Assembly (NCBI RefSeq): GCF_000152825.2
Contig: NC_014414.1
Span: forward strand, 620,001 to 684,000
Source: Parvularcula bermudensis HTCC2503
Lineage (GTDB): Bacteria; Pseudomonadota; Alphaproteobacteria; Caulobacterales; Parvularculaceae
Length of the DNA: 64,000 bases
Reading direction: 5' to 3'
A program made the position numbers and the translations under genes. Numbering within the stretch: position 1 is the first letter of the stretch; each line of letters begins with the position of its first letter. The notes below the pieces were generated by a model. The model saw only the letters and a list, made by a program, of their open reading frames with translations, ran no database searches and had not been told where the DNA came from. Of this stretch, positions 50,762 to 59,692 are shown one piece after another.

Positions 50762-52495
50762 ATGACGGTTGATCAACTCTGGATCATACTTATCCTCGCG
50801 GGCGCAATGGCGGCCTTCGCGCTTAATCGTTGGCGAACCGAAGTTGTAGCGGTCGCCGCACTTTCCGCCGCCGTGCTGGCCGGGCTAGTCAACTTTTCGT
50901 CCGTATTCGCTGGTTTCTCGAACTCAGCGGTTATCACCGTCGTCGAAATCCTGATGCTGACGCAATTGCTTGCGCGGTCGGGGCTTGTCGACCGCGTCGC
51001 GCGGCCAATCCTGTCGCGCCTGGCATCAGAACGCCAGTTGATCCTCTTTCTCGCGTGCGGGGGCGCCGGCCTGTCGGTCTTCATGAATAACATTGGCGCG
51101 CTCGCAATCATGCTGCCTCTCGCCTATGCAGGCTGCCGTCGGCTCGGTGTTGCTCCGCAGACAGTGCTAATGCCGCTTTCTTTCGCGACCCTGCTTGGCG
51201 GTATGTGCTCGTTGATTGGGACGCCCGCGAATCTTGTCGTCAGCGGCGCGAGAGAGGAAAACCTTGGGGCTCCCATGGGGTTTTTCGTCTTCGCAGTCGT
51301 CGGCCTTCCGGCGGTATTGGCGGGCCTCTTGTGGCTCGGCTTATTCCATGGCGAACGAGGCGCGCGCGGGAGCGGAGGCGGCGAACACCCAAGGGAAGAA
51401 GACGAAGCGGTAGAACGCATCGTGTTTGAATGGCCTGTGTCAAAGGATGCAGCCTGGGTGGGCAAATCTCTTGAAGAGATTGAACGAGAAGAGAGCATCG
51501 AGATCCTCAATGTTGTGCGCAGAGAGGAATTCGTTTTCGCCCGCAGGGACGACATCCGGTTACAGGCAGGCGATATCATCGTTCTGGCGGCGCCGCATCG
51601 CCTGTTCGATCGTCTGTGGAAGGGCGATGAAAATTCAGTCGGCGATCATCGTGCCTGGCCGATAAGGGAGGCGGTCGTCACACCGTCGAGCGTCGTGCTT
51701 GGAAGCACTGTCGGCTCAATCGCGCCATTTGATACCCATAGTGTCGAAGTGATCGGCGTTCGCGGCGCCAATCTGAGAGTCGATGGCCGGTTTGCTGATA
51801 TCAAGATTTCTATCGGTGACGTGCTTCTTCTCCAGGGCGACGATGACGCATTCGCCGGCGCGCTTGAGCAAGCCGGATGTCTGGCGCTCGCTGGCCGATC
51901 CGATACGCCGCCAGGGCGGATCACACCGTTCGCGGCAATTGCGCTCGGCTGCGGAATTCTCCTTTCCGCGACTCAGATAACGCCGCCTGAAATCGCTTTC
52001 GGTTTGTCCCTCGCCGGGATGGCTATCGCCGGCGCGGCGTCGTTACCCGAGCTGTTGAGGCGGATAGACTGGCGTGTGGTGATCATGCTCGCAGCGTTAA
52101 TCCCGCTTGCCCATGCCTTCGAGACGACGGGCGCGGCCGCCGCCATGGCGGGGCCGATCCTGCAACTTGCGCTGTCAGACAAAGTCATGTTGGCGCTAGC
52201 GCTGTGGGCTGTCGCCACGCTGATTACGCCCTTTCTCAACAATGTCGCGACCGCCGCCATCCTGGCGCCAATCGCCCTTGCGGCCGCAGAAGCGTCAAAT
52301 GCTTCACCAGATATGCTCCTGTTGGCCGTGGCGGCGGGCGCGTCGACCGATTTTCTGACGCCTTTCGGTCATCACAACAATACAGTCGTGATGGGGGCTG
52401 CGGGCTATGAATTGAGGGACTTCTTGAGGCGCGGAGCCCCCCTGACAGTCATTACTGGCGTGGTGACGGTTCTTTCGCTGGCGATTTTTTACTGA
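50762..52495 (+). CDS. SLC13-family permease with TrkA-C domains
   Basis: This 577-aa inner-membrane transporter has about ten membrane segments in two halves. The SLC13/DASS motifs are FMNNIGALAIMLPLA and LIGTPANLVVSG (residues about 105-160) and FLNNVATAAILAPIA with STDFLTPFGHHNN near the C-terminus. Between the halves two RCK_C-like domains (residues about 215-380: VGKSLEEIEREESIEILNVVRREEF and VEVIGVRGANLRVDGRFAD) are typical of bacterial sulfate/thiosulfate-type members. Inorganic sulfur uptake is the likely role, supported by the Rrf2 and YezD neighbours. Confidence 0.88.
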   Translation: MTVDQLWIILILAGAMAAFALNRWRTEVVAVAALSAAVLAGLVNFSSVFAGFSNSAVITVVEILMLTQLLARSGLVDRVARPILSRLASERQLILFLACGGAGLSVFMNNIGALAIMLPLAYAGCRRLGVAPQTVLMPLSFATLLGGMCSLIGTPANLVVSGAREENLGAPMGFFVFAVVGLPAVLAGLLWLGLFHGERGARGSGGGEHPREEDEAVERIVFEWPVSKDAAWVGKSLEEIEREESIEILNVVRREEFVFARRDDIRLQAGDIIVLAAPHRLFDRLWKGDENSVGDHRAWPIREAVVTPSSVVLGSTVGSIAPFDTHSVEVIGVRGANLRVDGRFADIKISIGDVLLLQGDDDAFAGALEQAGCLALAGRSDTPPGRITPFAAIALGCGILLSATQITPPEIAFGLSLAGMAIAGAASLPELLRRIDWRVVIMLAALIPLAHAFETTGAAAAMAGPILQLALSDKVMLALALWAVATLITPFLNNVATAAILAPIALAAAEASNASPDMLLLAVAAGASTDFLTPFGHHNNTVVMGAAGYELRDFLRRGAPLTVITGVVTVLSLAIFY

Positions 52496-52532
52496 TTCCG
52501 CGACGTCCGAAGCGTTCTGAGAAGCAAGGTGA

Positions 52533-52564
52533 TTGACAAAGACGACTAAATCGATAGAGATAAT
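52533..52564 (+). promoter_or_regulatory. Shared promoter/operator element, copy 2
   Basis: TTGACAAAGACGACTAAATC then GATAGAGATAAT. TTGACA is a good -35, and GAGATAAT covers the -10. The block ACGACTA-N2-TCGATAGAG is shared with copy 1. It stands 73 bp before the YezD start and would drive YezD and the TonB receptor. Confidence 0.7.
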
Positions 52565-52636
52565 GGATATGTGGCGATGGATCGAAAGGTTCGCGCCGGA
52601 ACCAGACCCTCACGCATCTCTCGAAGGGACAGGAAC

Positions 52637-52828
52637 ATGACGGACCGACGGAAGACTTTGACAGACGAGCGATGTTCAACCGAAACACCTAACCCTGCGC
52701 CGAACCAGAACGTGATCGAGCGCATTTCGGCAGCGCTCGATTGCCTCGAATATGGCGCGGTGACCGTTACCGTTCACGCCTCAAAAGTCGTTCAGATCGA
52801 CGTTACTGAACGCCTACGTTTCACCTGA
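52637..52828 (+). CDS. YezD (DUF2292) family small protein
   Basis: This 63-aa protein starts at the ATG at 52637 (MTDRRKTLTDERC) after AAGGGACAGGAAC. The family core is VIERISAALDCLEYGAVTVTVHASKVVQIDVTER, i.e. a helix then a beta hairpin. YezD proteins occur in sulfur-assimilation and sulfur-starvation operons, though the function is unknown. It lies 74 bp before the TonB receptor gene on the same strand. Confidence 0.82.
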   Translation: MTDRRKTLTDERCSTETPNPAPNQNVIERISAALDCLEYGAVTVTVHASKVVQIDVTERLRFT

Positions 52829-52902
52829 CCACCCGAAATTTCAATCAATAAGCCGACCGGACAACCGGAGGCGTTGCGATCCCAATACTCAAGGAGGGAC
52901 TT

Positions 52903-55254
52903 ATGATCGCGCGTTTCCTATTATCCGTCAGCATTCTTCCTATTGTGGCCGGCGCCGCCGCCGCCCAAACGATAGAGAATGACGAATTCAAATCCGAGAC
53001 CGGACCGGCCGTCCAAGACGTTGTTCTGGTGACCGCCAGGCGCGTAGAGGAAGATATCCAGAGCGTCCCAATACCTGTCACCGCTTTGGCGGGCGAGTTT
53101 GTGACGAACTCTGGCGCGTCAAATATCGGCGGGATCGACCTGCTCGTCCCTTCGGTCCAGTTCTACACGACCAATCCGCGCAACTCCGCCGTCAACATCA
53201 GGGGGATCGGCGCGCCGTTCGGTTTGACGAATGACGGCATCGAGCAAGGCGTCGGTCTTTATGTGGACGGCGTCTATTTCGCCCGCCCAGCGTCAGCCAC
53301 GCTGGATTTTCTCGACGTTGAACAGATCGAAGTTCTTCGAGGCCCTCAAGGGACGCTCTATGGCAAGAACACCACCGCCGGAGCGATCAACGTCACCACC
53401 CGCAAGCCACAGTTTGAGCCGAACGCGCGTGTAGAGCTCAGCTATGGTAATTACGGATACTTGCAGGCTCGGGGCGCCTTGACCGGTCCGTTGACGGATA
53501 CCATCGCCGCCAGCATCGCATTTTCCGGAACGCAACGCGATGGCGTCCTCTACAACACCGCAACGCAGGACGATCTCAACGACATCAACAATATCGGCGT
53601 GCGTGGCGCGATCCTGTTTGCACCGAGTGATTCCCTGTCCATCACCTTGTCCGGCGATGTAACCAGGCAGCGTCCTGAAGGGTATGCGCAGGTCTTCGCT
53701 GGCGTCATTCCCACACTCCGGCCGGAGGCCCGACAATATGCGGCCCAGGCCGCCTATTTCGACTACGCGCCACCCAGTCTCGATCCCTTCGATCGCGTCA
53801 CGGATCTCGATTCTCCGCACAGGTCCTATCAAGACCTTGGCGGAGCATCGCTCACAGTGGATTGGGAAACGGCAATCGGAGACTTCACCTCGATCACCGC
53901 ATGGCGATATTGGGATTGGGGACCTTCGAACGACCGGGACTTTTTGGGCTTGCCGATCGTCACTGTTTCTCAGAACCCGTCGAAACAATTTCAATGGTCC
54001 CAGGAATTTCGCCTTGCAGGGGACATCACGGATAGCCTGGATTTCGTGGTCGGCGCTTTTGCGTTCAATCAGGTGGTCAAAACTTATGGCCAGCAAGAAA
54101 ACGGGGCGGCCGCTTTCCGGTTTCTGCTGAATCCCTCAACGCCCGGTTACGATACGCCGGGTCTGCTCGACGGTTATGGGTTCACGTCCGACATTCGGTC
54201 GGAACATTCGAGCGCCGCCCTGTTCGGACAGATCGAATGGCATGCGACGGACAGGTTGAGAATCATCCCTGGACTGAGGCTGAACTATGATGAGAAGGAC
54301 GGGCACTATCGGACAACCCTTTATGGCGGGCTTGATACAAGCGATGATCCAGCGCTCAGGGCGCTTCAGCGCGGCGTTCTATCCGCACAGGATTACGCCT
54401 CATCCGGGGACGATACGAATGTGTCGGGGCAATTGACCGTGGCATATGCCGTTGCCGACAACATCAACGCCTATGCGACCTATGCGACGGCTTTCAAGAC
54501 GTTCGGCCTTAACAACAATGGTCTGCCCACAAGTGATGGTCAGCCATTGGTGGAACTCGCGACGATTGAACCGGAGGATGTCCGGCATATCGAAATCGGC
54601 TTGAAAACCCAGCCATTTCCGGGCGTCACCGCCAATCTCACGGCTTATGAGACTACTATAAATGACTATCAGGTGAATGTGGTGAACGGGCAGTCGGGCG
54701 TGTTGCGAGGCTACCTCGCCAACGCAGAGGAAGTCCGCGTCAGGGGTGTTGAATTTGACGCGAATGCACGCCTTGCGGATTGGCTTTCGCTTTACGGTTC
54801 GCTGGCGTGGGCTGATGGCGAATTCGTTTCCTTTGAGAACGCGCCGCCGCCGCTCGAACAGGCGGGCGGATCGATCGCTGTGGTCGATGCGTCCGGCACA
54901 CGTTTGCCCGGTTTATCGGAGTGGACCATCTCTGTCGGCGGAGAACTCAGCCAGCGCGGCGACCTGCTCGGCCGCTCCGGTGAATTCTATCTGGCGGCCG
55001 ACGCCTATTACAGATCAGAATTCTCTTCCTCACCGACGGAGTCCGCCTACCTCAATGTGGATGGGTACACGTTGCTCAACCCGCGCGTCGGCTTCAGGGG
55101 CGATGACGGCTGGGAAGTATTCGCGTGGAGCCGCAACGCGCTCGAGACCGAGTATTTCGAGTCGCTTGCGGCAGGCCAGTCAAGCTCCGGCTACTACGCC
55201 GGCGCTTTAGGCGATCCGAGAACCTGGGGCGTGACGATACGCGGCGAGTTCTAG
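52903..55254 (+). CDS. TonB-dependent receptor of the sulfur cassette
   Basis: This 783-aa outer-membrane receptor has AAGGAGGG 5 bp before the ATG and a signal peptide (MIARFLLSVSILPIVAGAAA, cleavage near AAAQ). The TonB box region is DVVLVTARRVEEDIQ. The plug domain (residues about 45-165) has NIGGIDLLVPSVQF, VNIRGIGAPFG, GLYVDGVYFARP and VLRGPQGTLYGKNTTAGAIN. The rest is a 22-strand barrel ending GVTIRGEF with the terminal Phe. It probably imports a sulfur-containing compound, by context with YezD and the SLC13 permeases. Confidence 0.93.
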   Translation: MIARFLLSVSILPIVAGAAAAQTIENDEFKSETGPAVQDVVLVTARRVEEDIQSVPIPVTALAGEFVTNSGASNIGGIDLLVPSVQFYTTNPRNSAVNIRGIGAPFGLTNDGIEQGVGLYVDGVYFARPASATLDFLDVEQIEVLRGPQGTLYGKNTTAGAINVTTRKPQFEPNARVELSYGNYGYLQARGALTGPLTDTIAASIAFSGTQRDGVLYNTATQDDLNDINNIGVRGAILFAPSDSLSITLSGDVTRQRPEGYAQVFAGVIPTLRPEARQYAAQAAYFDYAPPSLDPFDRVTDLDSPHRSYQDLGGASLTVDWETAIGDFTSITAWRYWDWGPSNDRDFLGLPIVTVSQNPSKQFQWSQEFRLAGDITDSLDFVVGAFAFNQVVKTYGQQENGAAAFRFLLNPSTPGYDTPGLLDGYGFTSDIRSEHSSAALFGQIEWHATDRLRIIPGLRLNYDEKDGHYRTTLYGGLDTSDDPALRALQRGVLSAQDYASSGDDTNVSGQLTVAYAVADNINAYATYATAFKTFGLNNNGLPTSDGQPLVELATIEPEDVRHIEIGLKTQPFPGVTANLTAYETTINDYQVNVVNGQSGVLRGYLANAEEVRVRGVEFDANARLADWLSLYGSLAWADGEFVSFENAPPPLEQAGGSIAVVDASGTRLPGLSEWTISVGGELSQRGDLLGRSGEFYLAADAYYRSEFSSSPTESAYLNVDGYTLLNPRVGFRGDDGWEVFAWSRNALETEYFESLAAGQSSSGYYAGALGDPRTWGVTIRGEF

Positions 55255-55267
55255 TTCGTTATCGGCG

Positions 55268-55302
55268 CCGGGAAGCGCAGCATATGTCGCTACGCTTCCC
55301 GG
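55268..55302 (+). terminator. Hairpin after the TonB receptor gene
   Basis: CCGGGAAGCG (55268-55277) and CGCTTCCCGG (55293-55302) form a perfect 10-bp stem with a 15-nt loop, 14 bp after the stop codon. The following TCTGGCTG is a weak T-tract. It probably ends transcription or protects the mRNA end before the next promoter element. Confidence 0.55.
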
Positions 55303-55326
55303 TCTGGCTGATCCCAATGAATCAAA

Positions 55327-55358
55327 TTGACAAAAACGACTAATCCTGTCGAGAATAT
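55327..55358 (+). promoter_or_regulatory. Shared promoter/operator element, copy 3
   Basis: TTGACAAAAACGACTAATCC then TGTCGAGAATAT. It shares TTGACAAA, ACGACTA and a TCGAGA block with copy 2 in the same positions. It lies 58 bp before the permease start at 55416, which argues against the earlier in-frame start at 55365. Confidence 0.68.
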
Positions 55359-55415
55359 GGGGTTATGGGGAGTTCCGACATCCGGGCGCTTCCAACGATT
55401 GGGAGGCGCGGCCTG

Positions 55416-57236
55416 ATGGATAGTCTCGCAACACATTCAGCGATGGAAATTGGTTTCGTCCTGTTTCTGGTCGTCATCGTATTTTTCGGTTTTGTCCGCG
55501 AACGGTTTCCTGCTGACATCGTGGCGCTTCTGGCAATGGGCGCCCTCCTTCTCACTGGCATCTTGTCGACGAAAGAGGTGCTGGCGATCTTTTCAAACTC
55601 GGCGCCGATCACCATTGCGGCGATGTTTGTTTTGTCGGCGGCGCTGGAGCGAACCGGCGTCATTGACGAGGGCGGGCGACTGGTCGCACGCCTTGCAAAG
55701 AACGCATCACCGATGATCGCGATTATCGCGATGATGGCGGGCGTCATAATTTTGTCGGCCTTCATCAATAACACGCCGGTTGTCGTCATCCTCATTCCGG
55801 TGGCGATAAGTCTTGCGAAGTCAATTGGCGTCGCGCCGTCGAAATTGCTCATTCCGTTGTCGTTCGCCTCGATCTTCGGCGGCACGATGACGCTGATCGG
55901 GACTTCGACAAATATCCTGGTGGACGGCGTCGCGCAGTCGGGCGACCTCGCCCCGTTCGGCATGTTCGAGATTACAGGCGCCGGAGCGTGTCTCGCGCTT
56001 GCGGGCGCAGCCTATGTTGCACTTGTCGGACGGTTTCTACTTCCGGAGCGGGAGACGCTGGCGGCTATCCTGCCAGACATCAAGAATCGCCGCTTTCTGG
56101 CGGAAATCTTTATCCCGATCGACTCACCGCTTGTCGGAAAATCGATAAGGGAAACCGGCTTTTCCGCTGAGAAAGGCTTCTCGGTTATTGATGTGTTCCG
56201 GTCCGGACAGTCTCTTCGTTCGCGTCTTGATGAATTGGCTCTGGAAGGCGGAGACCGCATAGTCTTGCGTTCGCCAGTTTCGGAGATGTTGACCTTGCGA
56301 GAGGCGGGCAGCGTCGCCGTTGGCGCCGAGGCCAATACGCGACCGAGCTTTGAGCCCGTGCGCACCAGCGAGACGGTGCTCATGGAGGGCGTAATCGGCG
56401 CACAATCCCGTCTTGTCGGGCGGCCCCTCACCGGAGGCGGTCTCGCACGCCTCTACGGGGTCTATGTGCTCGCGATCCATAGGCGCGGAGAAAACATTGG
56501 ACTCCAACGTGACAAAATCCGGTTTGATGTTGGCGACACAGTGCTTCTCGAAGGACCGCCCAAAGGAATGCGCCAGCTTTTCGATGAAGGCGACTTCAAC
56601 AATCTGACCGAGACGTCTGAACGCGCAATCAAGCGCGGCCAGGCGCCGATCGCCATTGCAGCCGTTCTGCTTGTGATGGGGCTCGCCGCTTTTGAAATCC
56701 TACCGATCGCCGCGCTGGCCATTATTGCTGCGACTATTGTCGTTGCGGTTGGATGTCTCGATCACCAGGAAGCCTATAAGGCAATACACTGGGACATATT
56801 GATGTTGATCTTCGGCATGCTGGCGCTCGGCCTCGCCATGGAAAAGACCGGAGCGGCGGCGCTGATCGTCAACAATCTCGCCAGTTTGGTTGGCGGCCTC
56901 GGACCGGTCGCCATTCTCGCCGCGCTTTATCTCTTCACATCAGTCATGACTGAAATCATCAGCAACAATGCGGCCGCCATCCTGCTCACCCCTATCGCCA
57001 TCGGTCTCGGCCATCAGCTCGGTATCGATCCGCGACCGTTTGTTGTCGCGGTCATGTTTGCGGCGAGCGCCAGTTTTGCAACACCGATCGGCTATCAGAC
57101 CAATACGCTCGTCTACACCGCAGGAGGATATCGGTTCACCGATTTCCTGAAGATCGGCTTGCCCCTGAACATCGTCATGCTGGTCGTCGCCGTACTGGTC
57201 ATTCCGATTTTCTGGCCGTTAACGGCACTTAACTAA
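55416..57236 (+). CDS. SLC13-family permease, second of the cassette
   Basis: This permease of about 606 aa starts at the ATG at 55416 (MDSLATHSAMEIGF), with GGGAGG 10 bp upstream and a promoter element 58 bp upstream. It has the SLC13 motifs AFINNTPVVVILIPVAISLA and TLIGTSTNILVDG in the first half and ISNNAAAILLTPIAIGLG with ATPIGYQTNTLVYTAGGY in the second. A pair of RCK_C-like domains (residues about 190-360) lies between. It belongs to the divalent anion/sulfate group. Only about 30% like its neighbour by eye, it is not a tandem duplicate. Confidence 0.9.
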   Translation: MDSLATHSAMEIGFVLFLVVIVFFGFVRERFPADIVALLAMGALLLTGILSTKEVLAIFSNSAPITIAAMFVLSAALERTGVIDEGGRLVARLAKNASPMIAIIAMMAGVIILSAFINNTPVVVILIPVAISLAKSIGVAPSKLLIPLSFASIFGGTMTLIGTSTNILVDGVAQSGDLAPFGMFEITGAGACLALAGAAYVALVGRFLLPERETLAAILPDIKNRRFLAEIFIPIDSPLVGKSIRETGFSAEKGFSVIDVFRSGQSLRSRLDELALEGGDRIVLRSPVSEMLTLREAGSVAVGAEANTRPSFEPVRTSETVLMEGVIGAQSRLVGRPLTGGGLARLYGVYVLAIHRRGENIGLQRDKIRFDVGDTVLLEGPPKGMRQLFDEGDFNNLTETSERAIKRGQAPIAIAAVLLVMGLAAFEILPIAALAIIAATIVVAVGCLDHQEAYKAIHWDILMLIFGMLALGLAMEKTGAAALIVNNLASLVGGLGPVAILAALYLFTSVMTEIISNNAAAILLTPIAIGLGHQLGIDPRPFVVAVMFAASASFATPIGYQTNTLVYTAGGYRFTDFLKIGLPLNIVMLVVAVLVIPIFWPLTALN

Positions 57237-57338
57237 GCTCCCGGTCGACCCAGGCATCAACGGTCATCAGAAAAACGCTGCTCTGCTCTTGAACTTGTAA
57301 AATCTTTTCTGAATTAGCGTGTCCAGGCCCAAAGTGCG

Positions 57339-58736
57339 CTATTTGGAACGGATAGATTCTTTCAATCGATCCGAGACGGGATGAGCGATCTTCAATATTT
57401 GGTCGCGTCGATACGCCATCGAGCCGCCATCGCCATAGGCAGGGCGCGAGTTGCGATGGCCCATAATCATGCAGCGAAAACCATAGTCGAGTTCTGCTTC
57501 CTGCATTCGCTTTTCGAATGAATGTCTGAAGGAATAGACTTTATGATCCGGGGTCGGAAACATGTTCCGGGACTTCATCGCCGTCATCAGATTCGCCGAC
57601 AAAAGATCCGGCTTGTCACGATAATGGGGGAAGCCGTTTGGCGCTTGCCGCATGGCTTCAAGGGATACGCCAACCAACGGAATTTGACGGATGGACGACG
57701 CTGTCTTGATCTCCCGATCGCTCTTTGGCCGGATGGAAATGTACGGCGCATCGCCATCGAGATTGATGTCCTCGGCGAGGAGGTTGGCGATTTCACCAGG
57801 CCGACATCCCGTTTCGATCAGGGCGTAAAGGATCAAATCGGCGTCGCCCCGTAAGCCCTTGAGGGCACCGGGAACCAGGATTTTTTCTCGCACCCACTGA
57901 TCTTCAAAGGGCGGCACGTCTGCGGATTTTTTGTCTTTGAATGAGAGGTTTCGGAACGGATTCGGCCTGTCTTCCTCCCCGATATATTTGAAATATTCGC
58001 CGTAGAGTTTGCGCATATTGCCAAGATCGCGGTTGGCGGTCTTGGTGCTAAGCGCCTTTTTTCCCGGCTTCGGGACGACGCGATCTTTCCACCAATTGTA
58101 GTATTGCTGCGCGTCCTGCCGCGTGATTTCCCGCATGGATTTGTCGCCAACCACGTCGATGAAATACTGGACGCCGCGGTTCTTGGTCTTCTTCCACGCC
58201 GCCTTTTGGGCCTCGGATTTGCCGATCAATTCGTCTGCGGCGATTTCGTCACAATAGAGTTCAAACGCGGAGCTGACCGTTGCAGGCGGTGATGAAACCG
58301 TACCCAAAAGCGCCTCGGCTTCGGCCTCTTCCGACTGGCTTGGCGCACCCTTATCGGCGCTTTTGATGACTTTAATTCGGTCGAGAATATCACCGAGATC
58401 AGGCGTCTCGGCGAGCTGATCGATGGGTGTGTAGACGAAGCCGCGCGCCAACGCCCGGACGGCTGCAGCGTTGTAGCGTCTCTCGGCGACCTGCCGCTTT
58501 CTGGCTTGCGCTTCGCCCGTTTCCGTCTCGCCATCCATCCCGGCGAGAGACGCCCAGAACAGGTTGTCGGACTCTTCCATCGCGTCGCGCCGCAACCGTG
58601 CGATCTCGATCGATTTCGTGCGAAGCGAACACTCCACGACGCCACGATCATCGATGCTCTCATAGCGCTTCGGGACGCGGCGTTGATAGTGCCAGTACGC
58701 GCGCTTGCGCTTGAGATGACGGTTATCCTGATCCAC
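57339..58736 (-). CDS. int: Tyrosine-type site-specific integrase of the ICE
   Basis: This 465-aa integrase starts at the GTG at 58736 (VDQDNRHLKRKRAYWHYQRR); the ATG at the same place in the remnant copy at 8249 supports this over the ATG at 58793. The N-terminal arm-binding region reads RYESIDDRGVVECSLRTKSIEIARLRRD. The catalytic domain shows Arg in ETGCRPGEIANLL, Arg in YSFRHSFEKRM, His in MGHRNSRPAYG, and the likely nucleophile Tyr in SMAYRRDQ. The first His of the HxxR box is Tyr. It inserts the element in tRNA-Gly. Confidence 0.93.
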   Translation of the reverse strand: MDQDNRHLKRKRAYWHYQRRVPKRYESIDDRGVVECSLRTKSIEIARLRRDAMEESDNLFWASLAGMDGETETGEAQARKRQVAERRYNAAAVRALARGFVYTPIDQLAETPDLGDILDRIKVIKSADKGAPSQSEEAEAEALLGTVSSPPATVSSAFELYCDEIAADELIGKSEAQKAAWKKTKNRGVQYFIDVVGDKSMREITRQDAQQYYNWWKDRVVPKPGKKALSTKTANRDLGNMRKLYGEYFKYIGEEDRPNPFRNLSFKDKKSADVPPFEDQWVREKILVPGALKGLRGDADLILYALIETGCRPGEIANLLAEDINLDGDAPYISIRPKSDREIKTASSIRQIPLVGVSLEAMRQAPNGFPHYRDKPDLLSANLMTAMKSRNMFPTPDHKVYSFRHSFEKRMQEAELDYGFRCMIMGHRNSRPAYGDGGSMAYRRDQILKIAHPVSDRLKESIRSK

Positions 58737-58765
58737 GGCCCAATCGCTTTGTAGGAACAATAGTA

Positions 58766-58778
58766 GGGAAATTTGTAG
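58766..58778 (+). other. Candidate integrase arm-type site, right end
   Basis: GGGAAATTTGTAG, partly repeated as GTAGGGA on both sides, lies just upstream of the integrase and is conserved in the remnant copy (GGGAAATTTCG, 8278) and near the left end (8452). It probably binds integrase or overlaps its promoter. Confidence 0.4.
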
Positions 58779-58861
58779 GGAGAAATTGGGCAAACGTCAA
58801 GCGACGGGCTTGCGCCCACGCTTTATCGTGCTGATTCAATTGATGTTTTTGAGAAAGTGTT

Positions 58862-58877
58862 TGGAGCGGGCGATGCG
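58862..58877. repeat. Right attachment site core (att) in tRNA-Gly
   Basis: TGGAGCGGGCGATGCG, identical to 8361-8376. It covers the CCA end, the 3' acceptor strand and the last T-stem bases of tRNA-Gly, a classic target of tyrosine integrases. Confidence 0.9.
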
Positions 58878-58936
58878 ATTCGAACGCACGACCCTCACCT
58901 TGGCAAGGTGATGCTCTACCCCTGAGCTACGCCCGC
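58862..58936 (-). tRNA. tRNA-Gly(GCC)
   Basis: A 75-nt tRNA with an encoded CCA. On the minus strand the acceptor stem is GCGGGCG/CGCCCGC. The D arm is GCTC-loop-GAGC, the anticodon arm TCACC-TTGCCAA-GGTGA with anticodon GCC, and the T arm GTGCG-TTCGAAT-CGCAT, then TCCA. The gene is complete, so the ICE restores its 3' end on insertion. Confidence 0.97.
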
Positions 58937-59134
58937 TCATGCCGCCCCGGGTGCCGGGCGACGGCGAGTTCGCCTTATGACGAAAGGGCCGATGGGGTGC
59001 AAGCGAATTTTCTCCTCTCCCCCCTCGCCTCAGGGCGGTTGGCTCTCGTGCGCGGCTCCGCTCAAACGGCCCCCCCATCTTTTGTGAGGCGTTGGGCTTT
59101 GATGGCCCCCACCGGTTTGGCGTAGGGGCAGAGA

Positions 59135-59641
59135 ATGCCCCCCTCGCCCCAGACCGATCCCGCCGTGCAATGGCTAACGTCCCAAGCCTATGCGGTGGAA
59201 TGGGTGGAGCATGCGGCGACCCCACGGGTGGCGAATGCCCTCGCCCAAGGGCGAGCGCCTGGCCCTGGGCATTCAAAGAGCCTGCTTTTGACCGATAAAT
59301 CAGGGGCGCTCATCCTCGTCACCGTTCCCGCCATGGTCCGGGCCAATTTGCGGGGACTCAGCGAGGCGCTCGGGACGGGCCGGTTGAGCTTTGCCGCCCC
59401 CGACACCATGGAGCAAAGCCTTGGCGTCAGCCCGGGCAGTCTCACCCCCCTGGCCCTCATCAATGACGATGAGCGGCGTATAGACAGGGTCGTTTTGGCG
59501 ACAGAATTGATCTCATCCCCGACGATTTGGTGCCATCCTTTGCGAAATACCGCGTCGGTTGGCCTCTCCCCTGAGGCGCTGATCGCCTTTGTGACGGCGT
59601 TCAGCCGCCAGCCGCCCCTTTCGCTGCCCGTCACCACCTGA
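59135..59641 (+). CDS. YbaK/ProX-family aminoacyl-tRNA deacylase
   Basis: This 168-aa editing protein hydrolyses wrongly charged tRNA. It has the family pattern YAVEWVEHAATP, SKSLLLTDKSGALILVTVPAMVRANLRGLSEALG with the conserved Lys, LGVSPGSLTPLALINDDERRIDRVV near residue 100-125, and CHPLRNTASVGLSPEALIAFV near the end. It is closest in style to the ProX/ProXp-ala (PrdX) subgroup. It is the first chromosomal protein gene right of the element. Confidence 0.9.
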   Translation: MPPSPQTDPAVQWLTSQAYAVEWVEHAATPRVANALAQGRAPGPGHSKSLLLTDKSGALILVTVPAMVRANLRGLSEALGTGRLSFAAPDTMEQSLGVSPGSLTPLALINDDERRIDRVVLATELISSPTIWCHPLRNTASVGLSPEALIAFVTAFSRQPPLSLPVTT

Positions 59642-59692
59642 CTTGCGGGGAGCGACCGGATCGCCCATCTGCGGTGCGCAGAGGAGGCCCCT

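Larger units (their letters stand above)
8361..58861. mobile_element. Integrative and conjugative element (ICE), Trb-type, in tRNA-Gly
   Basis: The element is about 50.5 kb, bounded by a 16-bp direct repeat that equals the 3' end of tRNA-Gly(GCC). An integrase lies next to the tRNA, and the element carries a full Trb (MPF-T) secretion set, a TraG coupling protein, a relaxase, a TraF peptidase, ParB-like and ArdA proteins. The gene order traG-trbBCDEJLFGI resembles the Tn4371-like group and many alphaproteobacterial ICEs. Cargo includes a short Argonaute/SIR2 system, a toxin-antitoxin/patatin cluster, SOS repair genes and a sulfur cassette. All transfer genes look intact, so it may still move. 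Confidence 0.9.

Noticed and set aside
50762-57236. The two SLC13 permeases as a recent tandem duplication
   Set aside because: Their sequences differ throughout, and they are separated by unrelated genes; they are distant paralogues.
57339-58793. Integrase start at the ATG at 58793
   Set aside because: The remnant copy shows the start 57 bp further in; the upstream residues are hydrophobic and fall in the conserved non-coding region.
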